DNA of 64,000 nt from Butyrivibrio sp. (GCF_017940685.1 NZ_JAGAYD010000244.1:38728-102727); one strand, 5' to 3'; counted from the first letter of the stretch, positions 16,619 to 26,339 are shown. Notes: generated by a model not told the origin, from the sequence alone. Program-made: numbers and translations.

Positions 16619-17716
16619 TTAACCCTCCTTTTTCCTTGTAGTAAGGAGCTGTTCAGGCAAGATAGAAGGCGTTGAATCAAACTTACGGCACAGGAATGCG
16701 AATGAATCTGAAAAATCAGGACACATTACCGCCACACGGCTTCCATCCTTCATTGTTGATATGATCTTGGGGTCTTTCTGAGTAAGTATCGTAGGTGCGT
16801 TGTACCTGTAGATATTCCTTGTTACTCTCTGAAGCTCTTTCTGAGTTTCAAACGTAGTACACGATAGGTGTATATTTAGACCATGGAAAACTATCCATAC
16901 CGCTTCGAATGAATATCTTGGCTCATCAAGTGACTTTTCATAGTCTGATACATCCTCGGGATAGTCATCATCAGACTGGCTGTGAAGAGTGATATCATAT
17001 CTACCCGAAGGGATTCCTGATGTGCCACCCTGATACTCATCTATCTCTATCTCATGGAGAAGATCCACGGGCCCAAGTCCGAATCTCTTCTCATATACGA
17101 GCTGTGTAAGGAAGTCGATCTTTTCTGCGTAGTCGATTCCGCCACGCTCCTCGATATATTCTTCATATACCCTTGTGATATCTTCCTTTGTTACGTCGTA
17201 TACATCTCCGTACCTTGTTTTCTTTGGCTTATCGAGTCCAAATCTTGAGAAGTTCTTAGAAAATCCTCTCTCACCCTCTTCCATCCAGAGCATTGTAAGG
17301 ATCTCGAACTTATACCGGGGCTTAAGCTTGTCAGGGTCATTGAACGGGATGATGGAATCGATGTTGTAAGGAGAAACCTTACCGATCCTTTCATCTGTTA
17401 TAACGTCCTGCGTGTACTGCTTAACGAATGCCCTTGCAGCAGCGTCACCATCTGCACATTTGTGGATGGAGCTCTTAAGCTCTTCCTTATTGGCCATCTT
17501 TTTCTTGTACTGCTCAGAATTAAGGTTCATATCATTAACTGAGCGCTTAATGGTCGCTGCAAAAGTTTCATTAACTTTCTGCATCAGGGATTCTACCGTT
17601 ATAAGCTCTTTTTCTTCGATATCATCACTGTCTTCTGTGGTCTTCTTTACGAAGTAGATAAGTCCTCCAAGGGCCACAACAAGTATAAGGATTATCATAA
17701 GTGTGTTATTAAGCAT
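16619..17716 (-). CDS. TadA/CpaF-like N-terminal domain, membrane-anchored and encoded separately
   Basis: A hydrophobic anchor at residues 5-23 is unusual for this ATPase family. The following region contains FGLGPVDLLHEIEIDEYQGG, then SYSFEAV-type strands and PTILTQKDPKIISTMKDGSR followed by VAVMCPDFSDSFAFLCRKFD, which match the TadA N-terminal domain (glycine-rich turn, P...dA.L.DGSRV, and the RKF strand before the Walker A domain). It lacks any P-loop. With the 323-residue motor gene downstream it makes a full ATPase split in two. Confidence 0.7.
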   Translation of the reverse strand: MLNNTLMIILILVVALGGLIYFVKKTTEDSDDIEEKELITVESLMQKVNETFAATIKRSVNDMNLNSEQYKKKMANKEELKSSIHKCADGDAAARAFVKQYTQDVITDERIGKVSPYNIDSIIPFNDPDKLKPRYKFEILTMLWMEEGERGFSKNFSRFGLDKPKKTRYGDVYDVTKEDITRVYEEYIEERGGIDYAEKIDFLTQLVYEKRFGLGPVDLLHEIEIDEYQGGTSGIPSGRYDITLHSQSDDDYPEDVSDYEKSLDEPRYSFEAVWIVFHGLNIHLSCTTFETQKELQRVTRNIYRYNAPTILTQKDPKIISTMKDGSRVAVMCPDFSDSFAFLCRKFDSTPSILPEQLLTTRKKEG

Positions 17717-17718
17717 CT

Positions 17719-19350
17719 TTACCCTCTTTTAGTTCCGCATTCCTGGCAGAACTTTCCGGTGTTTACTGTTCCGCAATCAGGACAAGTCCATTCAAGTATT
17801 TTCTTTGTGCCGCACTCTGTACAGAACTTTCCTGTATTTTCTGTTCCGCATCCGGGGCATACCCATGAGTCTGACATGCGGATTGTCCTCATTGTCTTGA
17901 TCTTTACAGGCTCTTCCTTGATGACTTCTGCATCAATCTTCTCGTACTTTTTGTATACGGGAGACTCGCTTGGAGCTTCTTCTGCGGCTTCTGCCTTTTC
18001 CTCGCCTCTTAAGTATGCTTCCTCTTCTTCTCTTAAGCGCTCTGCTTCCTGTCTTGCGTCTTCGGGTTCCTCAAAAGCCTCTTCACTGGGATCAAGGAAG
18101 TCGTACTCGGCTGCGTCAGCTCTCTTTTTCTTTCTTCCAAAGAGGCCTCGCCTTTCCTTTTTCTCTTTCTTTTTCTTGTCCTTTGCAGGCTCTTCAATTT
18201 CTTCGGGTTCTTCTGATGGTTCTGATGGAGCTACTATTTCCTCAAGGCCTTCAATACTTCCGGCTGAGAGGTCATCATCAACCTTTATCTCACCCTCGAA
18301 AGGATCTTTTGCTGCTTCCCTTAGCTTTTCATCAAGTTCATCCTTTTTTCTAAAGAACGGTCTTCTCTTGCTCTTTTTCTTTGGAGCATCATCATCGATG
18401 TGAAGAACCTCCTCCTCGATTGATTTCTTAAGGAAATGCCCTCTTGTTGTTGTAACCGTCTCTATCTCAAAGTTTGAAACCTCTGTAAGCTCGTTCTCAT
18501 CAACTTCGTCATCTCTTACGAAGTTTTCGTTTTCAAACTTCTCCAGGGCTTTCTGATCAGCGGTCTCTTTATCGCTTATGACTGCATCTGTAAGGTCCAT
18601 GATGGCCTCACGAAGCTTTGAGTTGTCATCTTCCTTCTCGGGAACATTGTTTTTAAGCATGAACCTTAAAAGTGTGCCGGATATCACTGCATCGTGATAT
18701 TCCGAATTATAAGGGATCGTATAGAGATTGTTTGAGTTATAAATCTTCTTAAGGTACTGAAGATTGTACTTTGAGTTTGAGTCAAAGTCTGCTACTGCAA
18801 AATAGCTCTTCTTTCCATCTACGGTATTGAGAGCATGTGGAGCAGGTGCCTGGCGAATGCAGGTAACATATGCATCACACAGTTCAAGCATCTCTGCCAT
18901 TATCTGTTCATTCTTTCCATCGAGGATGATGATGATCATGCCATACACATCATTTGCATACTTGAGGATGTTCTTCATTCCGTTTACGGAAAGAGTCTTG
19001 GTAAAGTCGTTTTTCTTTGTGATATCTGCAACATCGAGATAGTTCTCGTATGAGAGCATTGGCTCTGTTGAAGAATCAAAGGTTTCCTTTACGAGCTTTA
19101 TGGAGCTTGCCCTTCTAAGGAGTGCGTCGATACCCTTATCCTCAATCTGATATGTACCAAGCTCTGTAATCGTGTTCTCTGCTATCTCTTTGCCCTTAAG
19201 GATAGTAAGGGCGGATATAGATTTATTGTCTGTAAGCTGCATAACAAGTGTCTTATGATTATTGTTGATGGCTGCTGTAACAGCTATAGAAGCTGCTATT
19301 GCAGTCGCCTCATTTTCACTTACATATGAGCCCTGTACCATTAGTACCAT
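17719..19350 (-). CDS. MinD/CpaE-like protein lacking the P-loop, with two C-terminal zinc ribbons
   Basis: The first 230 residues have a MinD/ParA-like fold pattern (ATAIAASIAVTAAINNNHKT where a deviant Walker motif would be, and YGMIIIILDG), but no GKGGxGKT is present. A highly charged linker of about 250 residues follows, with KKKSKRR and KKKKEKKERR clusters. The end has two zinc ribbons, CPGCGTENTGKFCTECG and CPDCGTVNTGKFCQECG. In Tad systems CpaE/TadZ places the machine at a site in the cell. Start ATG at 19350 has GGGAGG 7 bp before it. Probably a localisation scaffold that no longer hydrolyses ATP. Confidence 0.6.
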   Translation of the reverse strand: MVLMVQGSYVSENEATAIAASIAVTAAINNNHKTLVMQLTDNKSISALTILKGKEIAENTITELGTYQIEDKGIDALLRRASSIKLVKETFDSSTEPMLSYENYLDVADITKKNDFTKTLSVNGMKNILKYANDVYGMIIIILDGKNEQIMAEMLELCDAYVTCIRQAPAPHALNTVDGKKSYFAVADFDSNSKYNLQYLKKIYNSNNLYTIPYNSEYHDAVISGTLLRFMLKNNVPEKEDDNSKLREAIMDLTDAVISDKETADQKALEKFENENFVRDDEVDENELTEVSNFEIETVTTTRGHFLKKSIEEEVLHIDDDAPKKKSKRRPFFRKKDELDEKLREAAKDPFEGEIKVDDDLSAGSIEGLEEIVAPSEPSEEPEEIEEPAKDKKKKEKKERRGLFGRKKKRADAAEYDFLDPSEEAFEEPEDARQEAERLREEEEAYLRGEEKAEAAEEAPSESPVYKKYEKIDAEVIKEEPVKIKTMRTIRMSDSWVCPGCGTENTGKFCTECGTKKILEWTCPDCGTVNTGKFCQECGTKRG

Positions 19351-19364
19351 TTAATGTCCTCCCT

Positions 19365-20051
19365 TTACTCGATCTTGCCTGACAAGGCACGGCTAAAGAG
19401 TCTTTTTGCTTCTTTTTTATCGATCTCCGGCATGAACTCCTCATAAAGAGTCATGAGAAATGCCTTGATGTCTCCAGAGAGCGGTGAAAGCTTCTGATGA
19501 CCGTTTCTTACGAAATTGATGTAGCAGGAGTAGTCCTGCATGTCGTATGAAAAGATATATGACTCCTTTACGGCCTCGGGAATGAATCCCAGCTCGTCAA
19601 TGATTATCTTCTCAGAGACCTTTCCTGAAGGTTTGTCGCGGTAGATGATCTCGTAATCGCCTTCAATGTCATCTGACAAAAGCTTTGATATATCCTCTGC
19701 CTGATATGGGCTGTAGGATGTCTGTACGTAGATGATATCTGACTTATTCATTATCTCTGTCGCATCCTTACCCTTGCTCCTGCCGTTGTAGCAGATGACA
19801 ATATCGAACTCATAGAAGAAGTCGTAGCTCATCTTTCTGTCTGCTACACATGTGATATTACCCACCTTTGCGTAAGGCTCTCTCTCAGGCTTTGGAATAG
19901 ACCTGAAGAAGTCATGGGAACAGGAGTTATCTACTACAAGTACATCTTTTCCTGCTGATGCAAATACCGCTGCTGAGTAGTAAACGACATCGCATCTCTC
20001 CATTCCAAGGAAAGTAATGAGCTTTACGTTTTTGTCTTCATAACTAAGCAT
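19365..20051 (-). CDS. Second MinD/CpaE-like protein without Walker A
   Basis: The 228-residue chain begins VKLITFLGMERCDVVYYSAA, followed by GKDVLVVDNS and FDIVICYNGRS, which keep the strand pattern of MinD-type ATPases but lack the Walker A lysines. It lies 15 bp upstream of the gene above. Tad loci usually have one CpaE/TadZ; here two degenerate forms lie in tandem and may work as a pair. Confidence 0.55.
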   Translation of the reverse strand: MLSYEDKNVKLITFLGMERCDVVYYSAAVFASAGKDVLVVDNSCSHDFFRSIPKPEREPYAKVGNITCVADRKMSYDFFYEFDIVICYNGRSKGKDATEIMNKSDIIYVQTSYSPYQAEDISKLLSDDIEGDYEIIYRDKPSGKVSEKIIIDELGFIPEAVKESYIFSYDMQDYSCYINFVRNGHQKLSPLSGDIKAFLMTLYEEFMPEIDKKEAKRLFSRALSGKIE

Positions 20052-20065
20052 CCTTTACCCTCCTT

Positions 20066-21163
20066 TTAGTTTCCTGTAGTTGACGTGCTTGTTGCTGCTG
20101 CCGACGTATCGGTACTTGTTGTGCTCTGTTCTGTTGTTGCCTGTGATGTTAAATCTGATAAGGCTGCATCATTTTCTGCCTGTGCTGTTTCTTGGTCTTC
20201 GTCATTTGAGTATGTATCAAGACTTCCTGTCTCAGGTGCAAACTCTGTATCAACCGGAACATCCATGAGCTGAACATTACCCTTTGTAAGAACTGACTGC
20301 TTTGCGGTATCTGTAAGGCCGTGGCCATCGTTTACTGCCTTAAGCTGTTCCTCTGTCAGGGATGCGAGCCTTGACTCCAGACTCATTCTTGCCTGAAGGT
20401 TCATAGTATTCTGAGCAAGTGTGAGTACGTTAGGGTCTTTAGCAAGTCTGTCCAGTGTCTCCTGCTTTACAAGGTAATCAGGTGTTCCTGCATTCTGAAC
20501 TGTTCCTGCAACGTATCTTGTTACATAAATCTTTGTTCCTGTGATCGTATAAGCATCGATCGTAGCTGATGCAAGTCTTAAAATCTCTTCTTCTGACATA
20601 TATGTGTAGAAGAGGGAAGAATTAAGAACGAGGTTCTTCACCTGCTTCTTTGAAAGTACAAGGTAATCATCACCGGTAGGGAACATGATACGGACGTCGA
20701 TGTAGTCATTTGGCTGCTGGTCAACCATAAGGTCCGCAACTGAAATCTCATACTCTCTTGTGTCCTGTGTGATTTCAAGCTTTGTTACCATATTGGTCAT
20801 TACGGGCTCTTCGGGCTCGATATCGATAAGGGCAGTATCACCAATGTTCTCAGCAGTGATATATGAGCCAGGATTAAGACCGGTATAGATTGTCTGAAGC
20901 ATTACGTTTGCATTATCACCGATATCTGTGACAATCTCTCCTGCCTTGATACCGACCATATTGCCTTCCTCGTCAAATCTGTCGTTTCTTACAACGTAGA
21001 CTGTCTGAGTGTTAGCTGCAAGTTCTGACTGAAGTTTCTTTGCCTGATCCTTATATTCATCAATCTTGTTCTTCATAAGGAAGATTGCACAGATAGCAAC
21101 TACAATAAGAAGTCCTGCGGCTATTAAGAATCTTATGAGCATTTTTACTCTTTTTCTTGTCAT
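20066..21163 (-). CDS. CpaB/RcpC-like protein with SAF domain
   Basis: A basic N-terminus and one membrane segment (about 9-30) are followed by a SAF-like region TVYVVRNDRFDEEG...GIKAGEIVTD...LNPGSYITAENI, which in CpaB proteins is thought to bind wall or envelope sugar. A long extracellular domain and a Thr/Ser-rich tail end the 365-residue chain. It belongs with the Tad-like genes and probably spans the wall zone. AAGAGGAG lies 13 bp before the start, and a stem-loop (21187-21214) lies upstream. Confidence 0.7.
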   Translation of the reverse strand: MTRKRVKMLIRFLIAAGLLIVVAICAIFLMKNKIDEYKDQAKKLQSELAANTQTVYVVRNDRFDEEGNMVGIKAGEIVTDIGDNANVMLQTIYTGLNPGSYITAENIGDTALIDIEPEEPVMTNMVTKLEITQDTREYEISVADLMVDQQPNDYIDVRIMFPTGDDYLVLSKKQVKNLVLNSSLFYTYMSEEEILRLASATIDAYTITGTKIYVTRYVAGTVQNAGTPDYLVKQETLDRLAKDPNVLTLAQNTMNLQARMSLESRLASLTEEQLKAVNDGHGLTDTAKQSVLTKGNVQLMDVPVDTEFAPETGSLDTYSNDEDQETAQAENDAALSDLTSQATTEQSTTSTDTSAAATSTSTTGN

Positions 21164-21186
21164 TTTTTCTATAACTCCTCTTAGTA

Positions 21187-21214
21187 AGTGCCAGTACCCT
21201 TAAAGCACTGGCAC
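21187..21214 (-). other. Intercistronic stem-loop between the S1 and CpaB genes
   Basis: AGTGCCAGT (21187-21195) pairs with ACTGGCAC (21207-21214). No T-run follows, so it is more likely an mRNA processing or stability element than a full terminator. Confidence 0.5.
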
Positions 21215-21233
21215 CTTTACTTGGTTAACTGTG

Positions 21234-22439
21234 TCAGATAGGTTTCTTATATACCCTTGAGATTCTTCCCCAGAAGAGGAATCCATCTTTTTCCTTGAGG
21301 GTGATTGAAACATCACATCTGTCTCCGATATCAGGGTTCTCTTCTCTTCCGGGAAGCGAACAAAGGACTGAGATCTTATTGGCGAAGATAACGAATACTC
21401 CCTTATCGGTGATCTGTGTTACCTCTGCGATTCCATGCTGCCCTTCCTGATACTTGTCAAAGTACAGTTCATTAGGATTGTCTGTCATCTGTTTGATGGA
21501 AGCCTTGAGCTTGATAACGTTTGTGATCTTGCCATCCTGTGTGATCTGATGAGGATGAACTTCCATGATGTGAATGAATACTTTCTGCCCCTTCTGATAC
21601 TGCTCAGAGATATCGGCACGTCTTAGCCAGTCAATCTCATCTGCCGTAATGAAGGCCTCAGCTCCAAAACACTCAACCCATACACCGATACGGTTTGTCT
21701 GAACAATCTGAGCTTCAACATTCATGCCGGGGCGAAGAGTAGGTGAGTTGCCATGACGGGCTGTGTAGTACTCCCTGCACTCGCGGCTCATTGCCATAAG
21801 GTGATCTCCGAAGACAAGTCCTGTTCTCTCATCTGCATATCTTACGATGAATGAAACCTCTGAATCGAATCTGTTCTGAATAATCATCTTAAGGCGATAG
21901 TTTCTTGCCTCTGATGTTCCATGCTCAAGGTCGTAAACAACCTCGGGTGGCTGCTGTGAAAGGTCACAGAACCTCTCAGCCGGGATATCAACGATGAAGT
22001 GCTTTCCAAAGTTAATACATGCAAGTACCTGGCCGTTCTCTGTCTCTCGGTAGTTCTTACATACGCCGGTAAGGATCTTTCCTGCCTTGGCTGATGCTAC
22101 AATCTCAAGGTACTCTTTTCTTCTCTCGGAGTTGGAGATGTTCTGACGAACAAGGCCGTCTTCCTTGGTGTAGACCATACCGTTGTTGTAAAGTTTTCTC
22201 TTGGCTTTCTTTCCGGCAGCTACGACACCGCGAAGCTCCTTGTTCTTATTGCCTTCCTTTACACTCTTGATCTTCTCCTCTTCGCTTACCTGCTCAGGAA
22301 CTGATTCCTCTTCTCCTGTATCAGGCACTACGAATTCCTCATTGTCATCCACTTCCTGTGCAACCACTGTTGCAGGAGCCTCGTTAAGCTCTTCATTGGT
22401 TACATTTACTTCTTCTGTTGTCTGCTTTTTTCTTGGCAT
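21234..22439 (-). CDS. S1-domain RNA-binding protein in the secretion operon
   Basis: After an acidic N-terminal 60 residues the 401-residue protein has at least one clear S1 OB-fold near residues 235-290 (GMNVEAQIVQTNRIGVWVEC followed by GAEAFITADEIDW and KGQKVFIHI) and a second S1-like module near 325-375 (GIAEVTQITDKGVFVIFAN). S1 domains bind RNA, or single-stranded DNA in some relatives. It sits between the wall hydrolase and CpaB genes. It could tune translation of the long operon or bind transferred DNA; neither is shown. Confidence 0.75.
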   Translation of the reverse strand: MPRKKQTTEEVNVTNEELNEAPATVVAQEVDDNEEFVVPDTGEEESVPEQVSEEEKIKSVKEGNKNKELRGVVAAGKKAKRKLYNNGMVYTKEDGLVRQNISNSERRKEYLEIVASAKAGKILTGVCKNYRETENGQVLACINFGKHFIVDIPAERFCDLSQQPPEVVYDLEHGTSEARNYRLKMIIQNRFDSEVSFIVRYADERTGLVFGDHLMAMSRECREYYTARHGNSPTLRPGMNVEAQIVQTNRIGVWVECFGAEAFITADEIDWLRRADISEQYQKGQKVFIHIMEVHPHQITQDGKITNVIKLKASIKQMTDNPNELYFDKYQEGQHGIAEVTQITDKGVFVIFANKISVLCSLPGREENPDIGDRCDVSITLKEKDGFLFWGRISRVYKKPI

Positions 22440-22477
22440 TTTGTCTCTCCTTTCATAAGAGATATATATTTTGACCG

Positions 22478-24271
22478 TTATTGTAAATAAAATGCGTGTT
22501 CATTAACGGCTGTGAACCATGCGTGCTCTCCCCAATCAACGTGTGCTGCTGCGGGGATATTACTTGTGATCATGGGATTTCTGAAATATAGAACGTCTGA
22601 GTTGTTTAGTATCGATACCCTCCCAAGGAACACATCCTTTGCTATTGACAACATTTCTTCTGACGGTGTTATGGTCTTTAGTTCTGACCTACCCGTAAAC
22701 TGCCCATCCTGATAGATGACTTCTTCGTAGGTTGATGGGAACAGTGCTGATAAAACTCTGTTTCTGACTACTTCACCCGCTGCTACCCATCCGTTATAGC
22801 CCTGGTTAAGTGCTTCATGGGTCATGAGCTGTGCGAGAAGATAAATGCTGCTATTGTCTTCCGGTGAGAGGTTTATGTCTGAAATATACTCAGATGCTAT
22901 GCTCTGTTCTTCAGCTACAAGCTCCTCTTCGGAAATTGGCTCTGCTGTCTCTTCTTCGCTAATGGTGTAATAATCATTATCATAATAATCCTCTTCTGAA
23001 TTATTGTCAATAGAAAAATACACTCTTGGCGTAATCGACTTGTAATATTTAAACGGGAACTTGGAAAGTGTGACTGTTCCCTTACCTGATGAACAGTGGA
23101 TATAGTAGCCTGCACCTACATAAATTCCGCAGTGGTTTATGCCTTCACCCTGACCGTTATATAGAAGGCCAATGTCTCCGGGCTGTAACTGATCCTCAGA
23201 AATATCATAGAGGTTATCTACCATACACGATGTTGATACAAGCTTTGATGTTATATCCGGTGAGTACCCTGCTGTCATGTATATCCACTGAACAAAACCT
23301 GAGCAGTCGAGTCCTCTTTGTTCTCCATTTTCATCGTATGTCCACCATGCGTTGTTATATCCTCCCATCTCAGCTTTGCCGCCCCACTGATAAGGGATCT
23401 GGCCTATGAACATTTTTGCAAGTAGGATTATCTTTCTCTGTTCCTCTGTCATGTTCTTTATATAGCTGTTTAGTTCCTCAATGCTCATCTCTGAGATGAA
23501 ATCAAAGCTTCTTCTCAGCTCGATGAATGTATTCTGCGTAAGTGTTGCCGGGTTAAGGATCGAGTCTATGGCATCGTAGTATTCTTTGTATCTATCCTCT
23601 ATAGCGTCAAAGGTGAGCCCAAAGTATTCTGTAATGGTATCAAAGGATGCCTTTACAAGTGTGGTCTCAAGGTAAGAGGTTGTCTTTTCTTCTGGGGCAA
23701 CTGTAGTTGTTCCTGTTATCTCATAGCAGCCCTTTTGGCCTTCTACTTCCGTGTAAACCGGTACGACAGTTTCTTCCTTGATGATCTCATTTCCTACCTT
23801 GTGGAAGTAACCGTCCTCTCCGGTCTCATACTTTGGAATTAGTGCGGGGATATCTTCCGTAACGGACTCTTCTTTAAGGTCCATGGTGATGAACGGAATT
23901 CCTGCAAAGCCTGTCTTTATATCCTTACCCTTTAGCTGGCAATGTTTTTTGATGGCTGAGTAGAGTGCGATTATCTCTATGTAGTTAGTTCCGATAAGAG
24001 GGTTTTTCTGATTATCAAAGCTCATGAGTGATAATGTCTCATCAAGCTCTTCATCTCTTACCTTGGTCACAAGCTGCTGCCTTGCCGTCTCATATTCGCC
24101 TATGAAAACCTTCTCGATTTCCTTTGTGGCGTTATAGAGGTTTTTTCGCATCTCTTCCTGTGCATCTGTATAGGCATTTACTATCATCTTTGTACTGAAA
24201 AATGATGATACTGCCATGACAAGTGCAAGACTACCGCCTAAGACTCTTCGCTTTAACAACTTTACGTCCAT
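22478..24271 (-). CDS. Wall hydrolase with NlpC/P60 and SleB-like domains, VirB1-like
   Basis: The ATG at 24271 is chosen because GAGGAG lies 7 bp before it. A membrane segment at the N-terminus (LGGSLALVMAVSSFF) exports the protein. A canonical NlpC/P60 domain follows in the usual order, with catalytic Cys in GLDCSGFVQW (near 323) and His in INHCGIYVG (near 379). After an acidic linker a SleB/hydrolase_2-like domain (VAAGEVVRNRVLSALFPSTY, near 500) ends the chain. Two cell-wall activities in one protein fit local opening of peptidoglycan for a transfer machine. It overlaps the VirD4 gene by 41 bp. Confidence 0.85.
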   Translation of the reverse strand: MDVKLLKRRVLGGSLALVMAVSSFFSTKMIVNAYTDAQEEMRKNLYNATKEIEKVFIGEYETARQQLVTKVRDEELDETLSLMSFDNQKNPLIGTNYIEIIALYSAIKKHCQLKGKDIKTGFAGIPFITMDLKEESVTEDIPALIPKYETGEDGYFHKVGNEIIKEETVVPVYTEVEGQKGCYEITGTTTVAPEEKTTSYLETTLVKASFDTITEYFGLTFDAIEDRYKEYYDAIDSILNPATLTQNTFIELRRSFDFISEMSIEELNSYIKNMTEEQRKIILLAKMFIGQIPYQWGGKAEMGGYNNAWWTYDENGEQRGLDCSGFVQWIYMTAGYSPDITSKLVSTSCMVDNLYDISEDQLQPGDIGLLYNGQGEGINHCGIYVGAGYYIHCSSGKGTVTLSKFPFKYYKSITPRVYFSIDNNSEEDYYDNDYYTISEEETAEPISEEELVAEEQSIASEYISDINLSPEDNSSIYLLAQLMTHEALNQGYNGWVAAGEVVRNRVLSALFPSTYEEVIYQDGQFTGRSELKTITPSEEMLSIAKDVFLGRVSILNNSDVLYFRNPMITSNIPAAAHVDWGEHAWFTAVNEHAFYLQ

Positions 24272-26339
24272 TGACATTCTCCTCATGTGGTCTTCTTTCA
24301 GGCCTCTGCTCGCCTGAGTCTGTTTGGGATGAAGTCTGTCCGCCAAGGGATATTGTCTTCATTCCGGTTTTTGAATCTGTGGTCTGAGTATTGGATGATG
24401 TAGATGACTGGTTAAATCCTTCAGAATTTTCTCCATTCTCTCCATATACTCTCTTACTCCATTCAGGGGTTCTGTGTTTTGTAAACCTTTTGGTCTTGAT
24501 GTTATCAAGGTGAAGAAGTTTATAGTATGGATGCAGCCACCACATAAACATATCAAGTCTCGTTACTCCTGCTCCGTTTATGATGGCCAGCAGTTCTTCA
24601 TCCTTAAGTCCTCTTTCGCCATTACCCTGTAATTCCTGTGGAGTCATAAGGGCTCGCTTACCTCTTCCACCTTTTACTCCGTAATGCTCATGCAAATGTA
24701 TAGGGTCTGCTACATTTTCATCATATGATTCGTTCTCTTCGTAGTAGGTAAAGTCACCAAGTCGTTTTGAGATATATTCTGCAAACTCATTATCATTACC
24801 TATTCTGAGGACAATCATTGTGGTACAGTCTGATATTACTGTTCGCCATTCGTCATTGGGGTAGAGCTGCTTAACCTGGGAAAGATCCTGAAATACTGTT
24901 TTGATATTGATGCCTCTTGATCTTACTGAGGAAAGCTTTTCTACAAACATGGAGAGCTTACCGACCTGTTTAGCCTCATCAATCTCAAAATTGACGGTTA
25001 CAGGAAGTCTCATTTCCCCTGCTTCTTCCATTGAGTCTGCTGCCGATGTAAGCGCCCTGAACAATTGTTCAATGAACAGTGTTGACAAAACCTTGTTGGT
25101 ATTATCGTTATCAGGGATGACTATGTAATAGATGCATTTTTCAAAGCCCGGTGCTGAGAATGAAATCTCTTCGTTTGAAAGTATCTCTCTTACATCTTCG
25201 GATGACATGAAGTAAAGGGCTGTCATAAGTCCGCCATACACGGACTCTTTTACGATTGGTGTCGTACCTGAGAAAGTCTGCCACGCCTCATATGCCGGAT
25301 GGCCTTTTTGTGATGCGATATCCCCATAGGTTGCCTCAATGTTTGTATAGTTCTTCTGTTCTACAAGTATCTCGTAAACCTTTCCGAGGGTTCTTTTATT
25401 CTCGGGGATTGTCTGATCCCATTTAACGATAAGGATAAGAGCTGTTAAGAGGTTCTGTGCTCCTGTATACCAGATCGAGCCTTTATCTCTTTCGTTATGG
25501 GTCTGCTCCATGATGATGTTTACGATTGAGGCTGCAATACCTTTGGCCTTATTTATTCCCTGGCGGGTATTGTCGTACTTGATGTTGGCGAGGATATCAC
25601 AGGCATCAGAATACTGTACTTCATCAGGTTTGGTATTAAATATTTTTACGTTGTACCCTGCTTTTTCTCCTACATACGCTGTATCTTTATATACCGCTCC
25701 TTTTGTATCAACTACGATGATTGATTGCCCTGCCTTTACAGCCTGCAAAACATCATTGTTGATAATACATACTGATTTACCTGATCCGGGAGGTCCAAAG
25801 ATGATCACGTTGGAGTTTGTGAACCTTACCGTATCATCTCTTGCACAGACTCTCTTTTTATCATCTACTCCAAGGATGGGTTTGTTTATATTACCCACGT
25901 CCTTATCCATATCAAGGTATTTCTGTTTTTCTTTCTCATCCATAAAGTGAGCTGAACCATAGGTGTTATCATTTACCGATACCTTTGTGCCGGTTCGCTC
26001 ATCAATTACATAATCCTTATGCAGCATTCTTGACCATCTCATTATCCACATGGCAGCCGAGCCACATATGGCCAGCCACAATAGAAGTGACATTGGATAG
26101 AAGAATGTTTCAATGATACAATCCCAAGGCGCAAAACTTACTTCATCTTCCATGACGAACTGGGTAAAAAGTCCGGTAGCCCACCAAGCCATGAACACTA
26201 CCGCAAGGGTTATAAGAATAGTTCTTTTTCTATGGTCTTTTAGGCTCTCTTTAAACCCTGCAAAACCAACCTTTAGATCCTTGACAAACCCCTGACTATT
26301 TCCTGATGCGTCTTTGTCTTTTAATAATTTAAGTCTCAT
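24231..26339 (-). CDS. VirD4/TraG-type coupling protein (T4CP)
   Basis: N-terminal membrane segments near 30-50 and 65-90 precede a cytoplasmic ATPase with Walker A GPPGSGKS (near residue 185), IIVVDTKGAVY as Walker B-like strand, and late motifs such as NFEIDEAKQVGKL and SRGINIKTVFQDLSQ typical of TraG/VirD4. The protein brings the DNA-relaxase complex to the type IV secretion channel. ATG 26339 (GAGG upstream) is preferred to 26375. It overlaps the upstream gene by 11 bp. Length 702 is usual for Gram-positive T4CPs. Confidence 0.92.
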   Translation of the reverse strand: MRLKLLKDKDASGNSQGFVKDLKVGFAGFKESLKDHRKRTILITLAVVFMAWWATGLFTQFVMEDEVSFAPWDCIIETFFYPMSLLLWLAICGSAAMWIMRWSRMLHKDYVIDERTGTKVSVNDNTYGSAHFMDEKEKQKYLDMDKDVGNINKPILGVDDKKRVCARDDTVRFTNSNVIIFGPPGSGKSVCIINNDVLQAVKAGQSIIVVDTKGAVYKDTAYVGEKAGYNVKIFNTKPDEVQYSDACDILANIKYDNTRQGINKAKGIAASIVNIIMEQTHNERDKGSIWYTGAQNLLTALILIVKWDQTIPENKRTLGKVYEILVEQKNYTNIEATYGDIASQKGHPAYEAWQTFSGTTPIVKESVYGGLMTALYFMSSEDVREILSNEEISFSAPGFEKCIYYIVIPDNDNTNKVLSTLFIEQLFRALTSAADSMEEAGEMRLPVTVNFEIDEAKQVGKLSMFVEKLSSVRSRGINIKTVFQDLSQVKQLYPNDEWRTVISDCTTMIVLRIGNDNEFAEYISKRLGDFTYYEENESYDENVADPIHLHEHYGVKGGRGKRALMTPQELQGNGERGLKDEELLAIINGAGVTRLDMFMWWLHPYYKLLHLDNIKTKRFTKHRTPEWSKRVYGENGENSEGFNQSSTSSNTQTTDSKTGMKTISLGGQTSSQTDSGEQRPERRPHEENVNGRKVVKAKSLRR

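Noticed and set aside
17759-18403. Long plus-strand frame of 214 codons.
   Set aside because: It lies opposite the charged linker of the MinD-like gene and is a by-product of its biased codons; no ribosome site.
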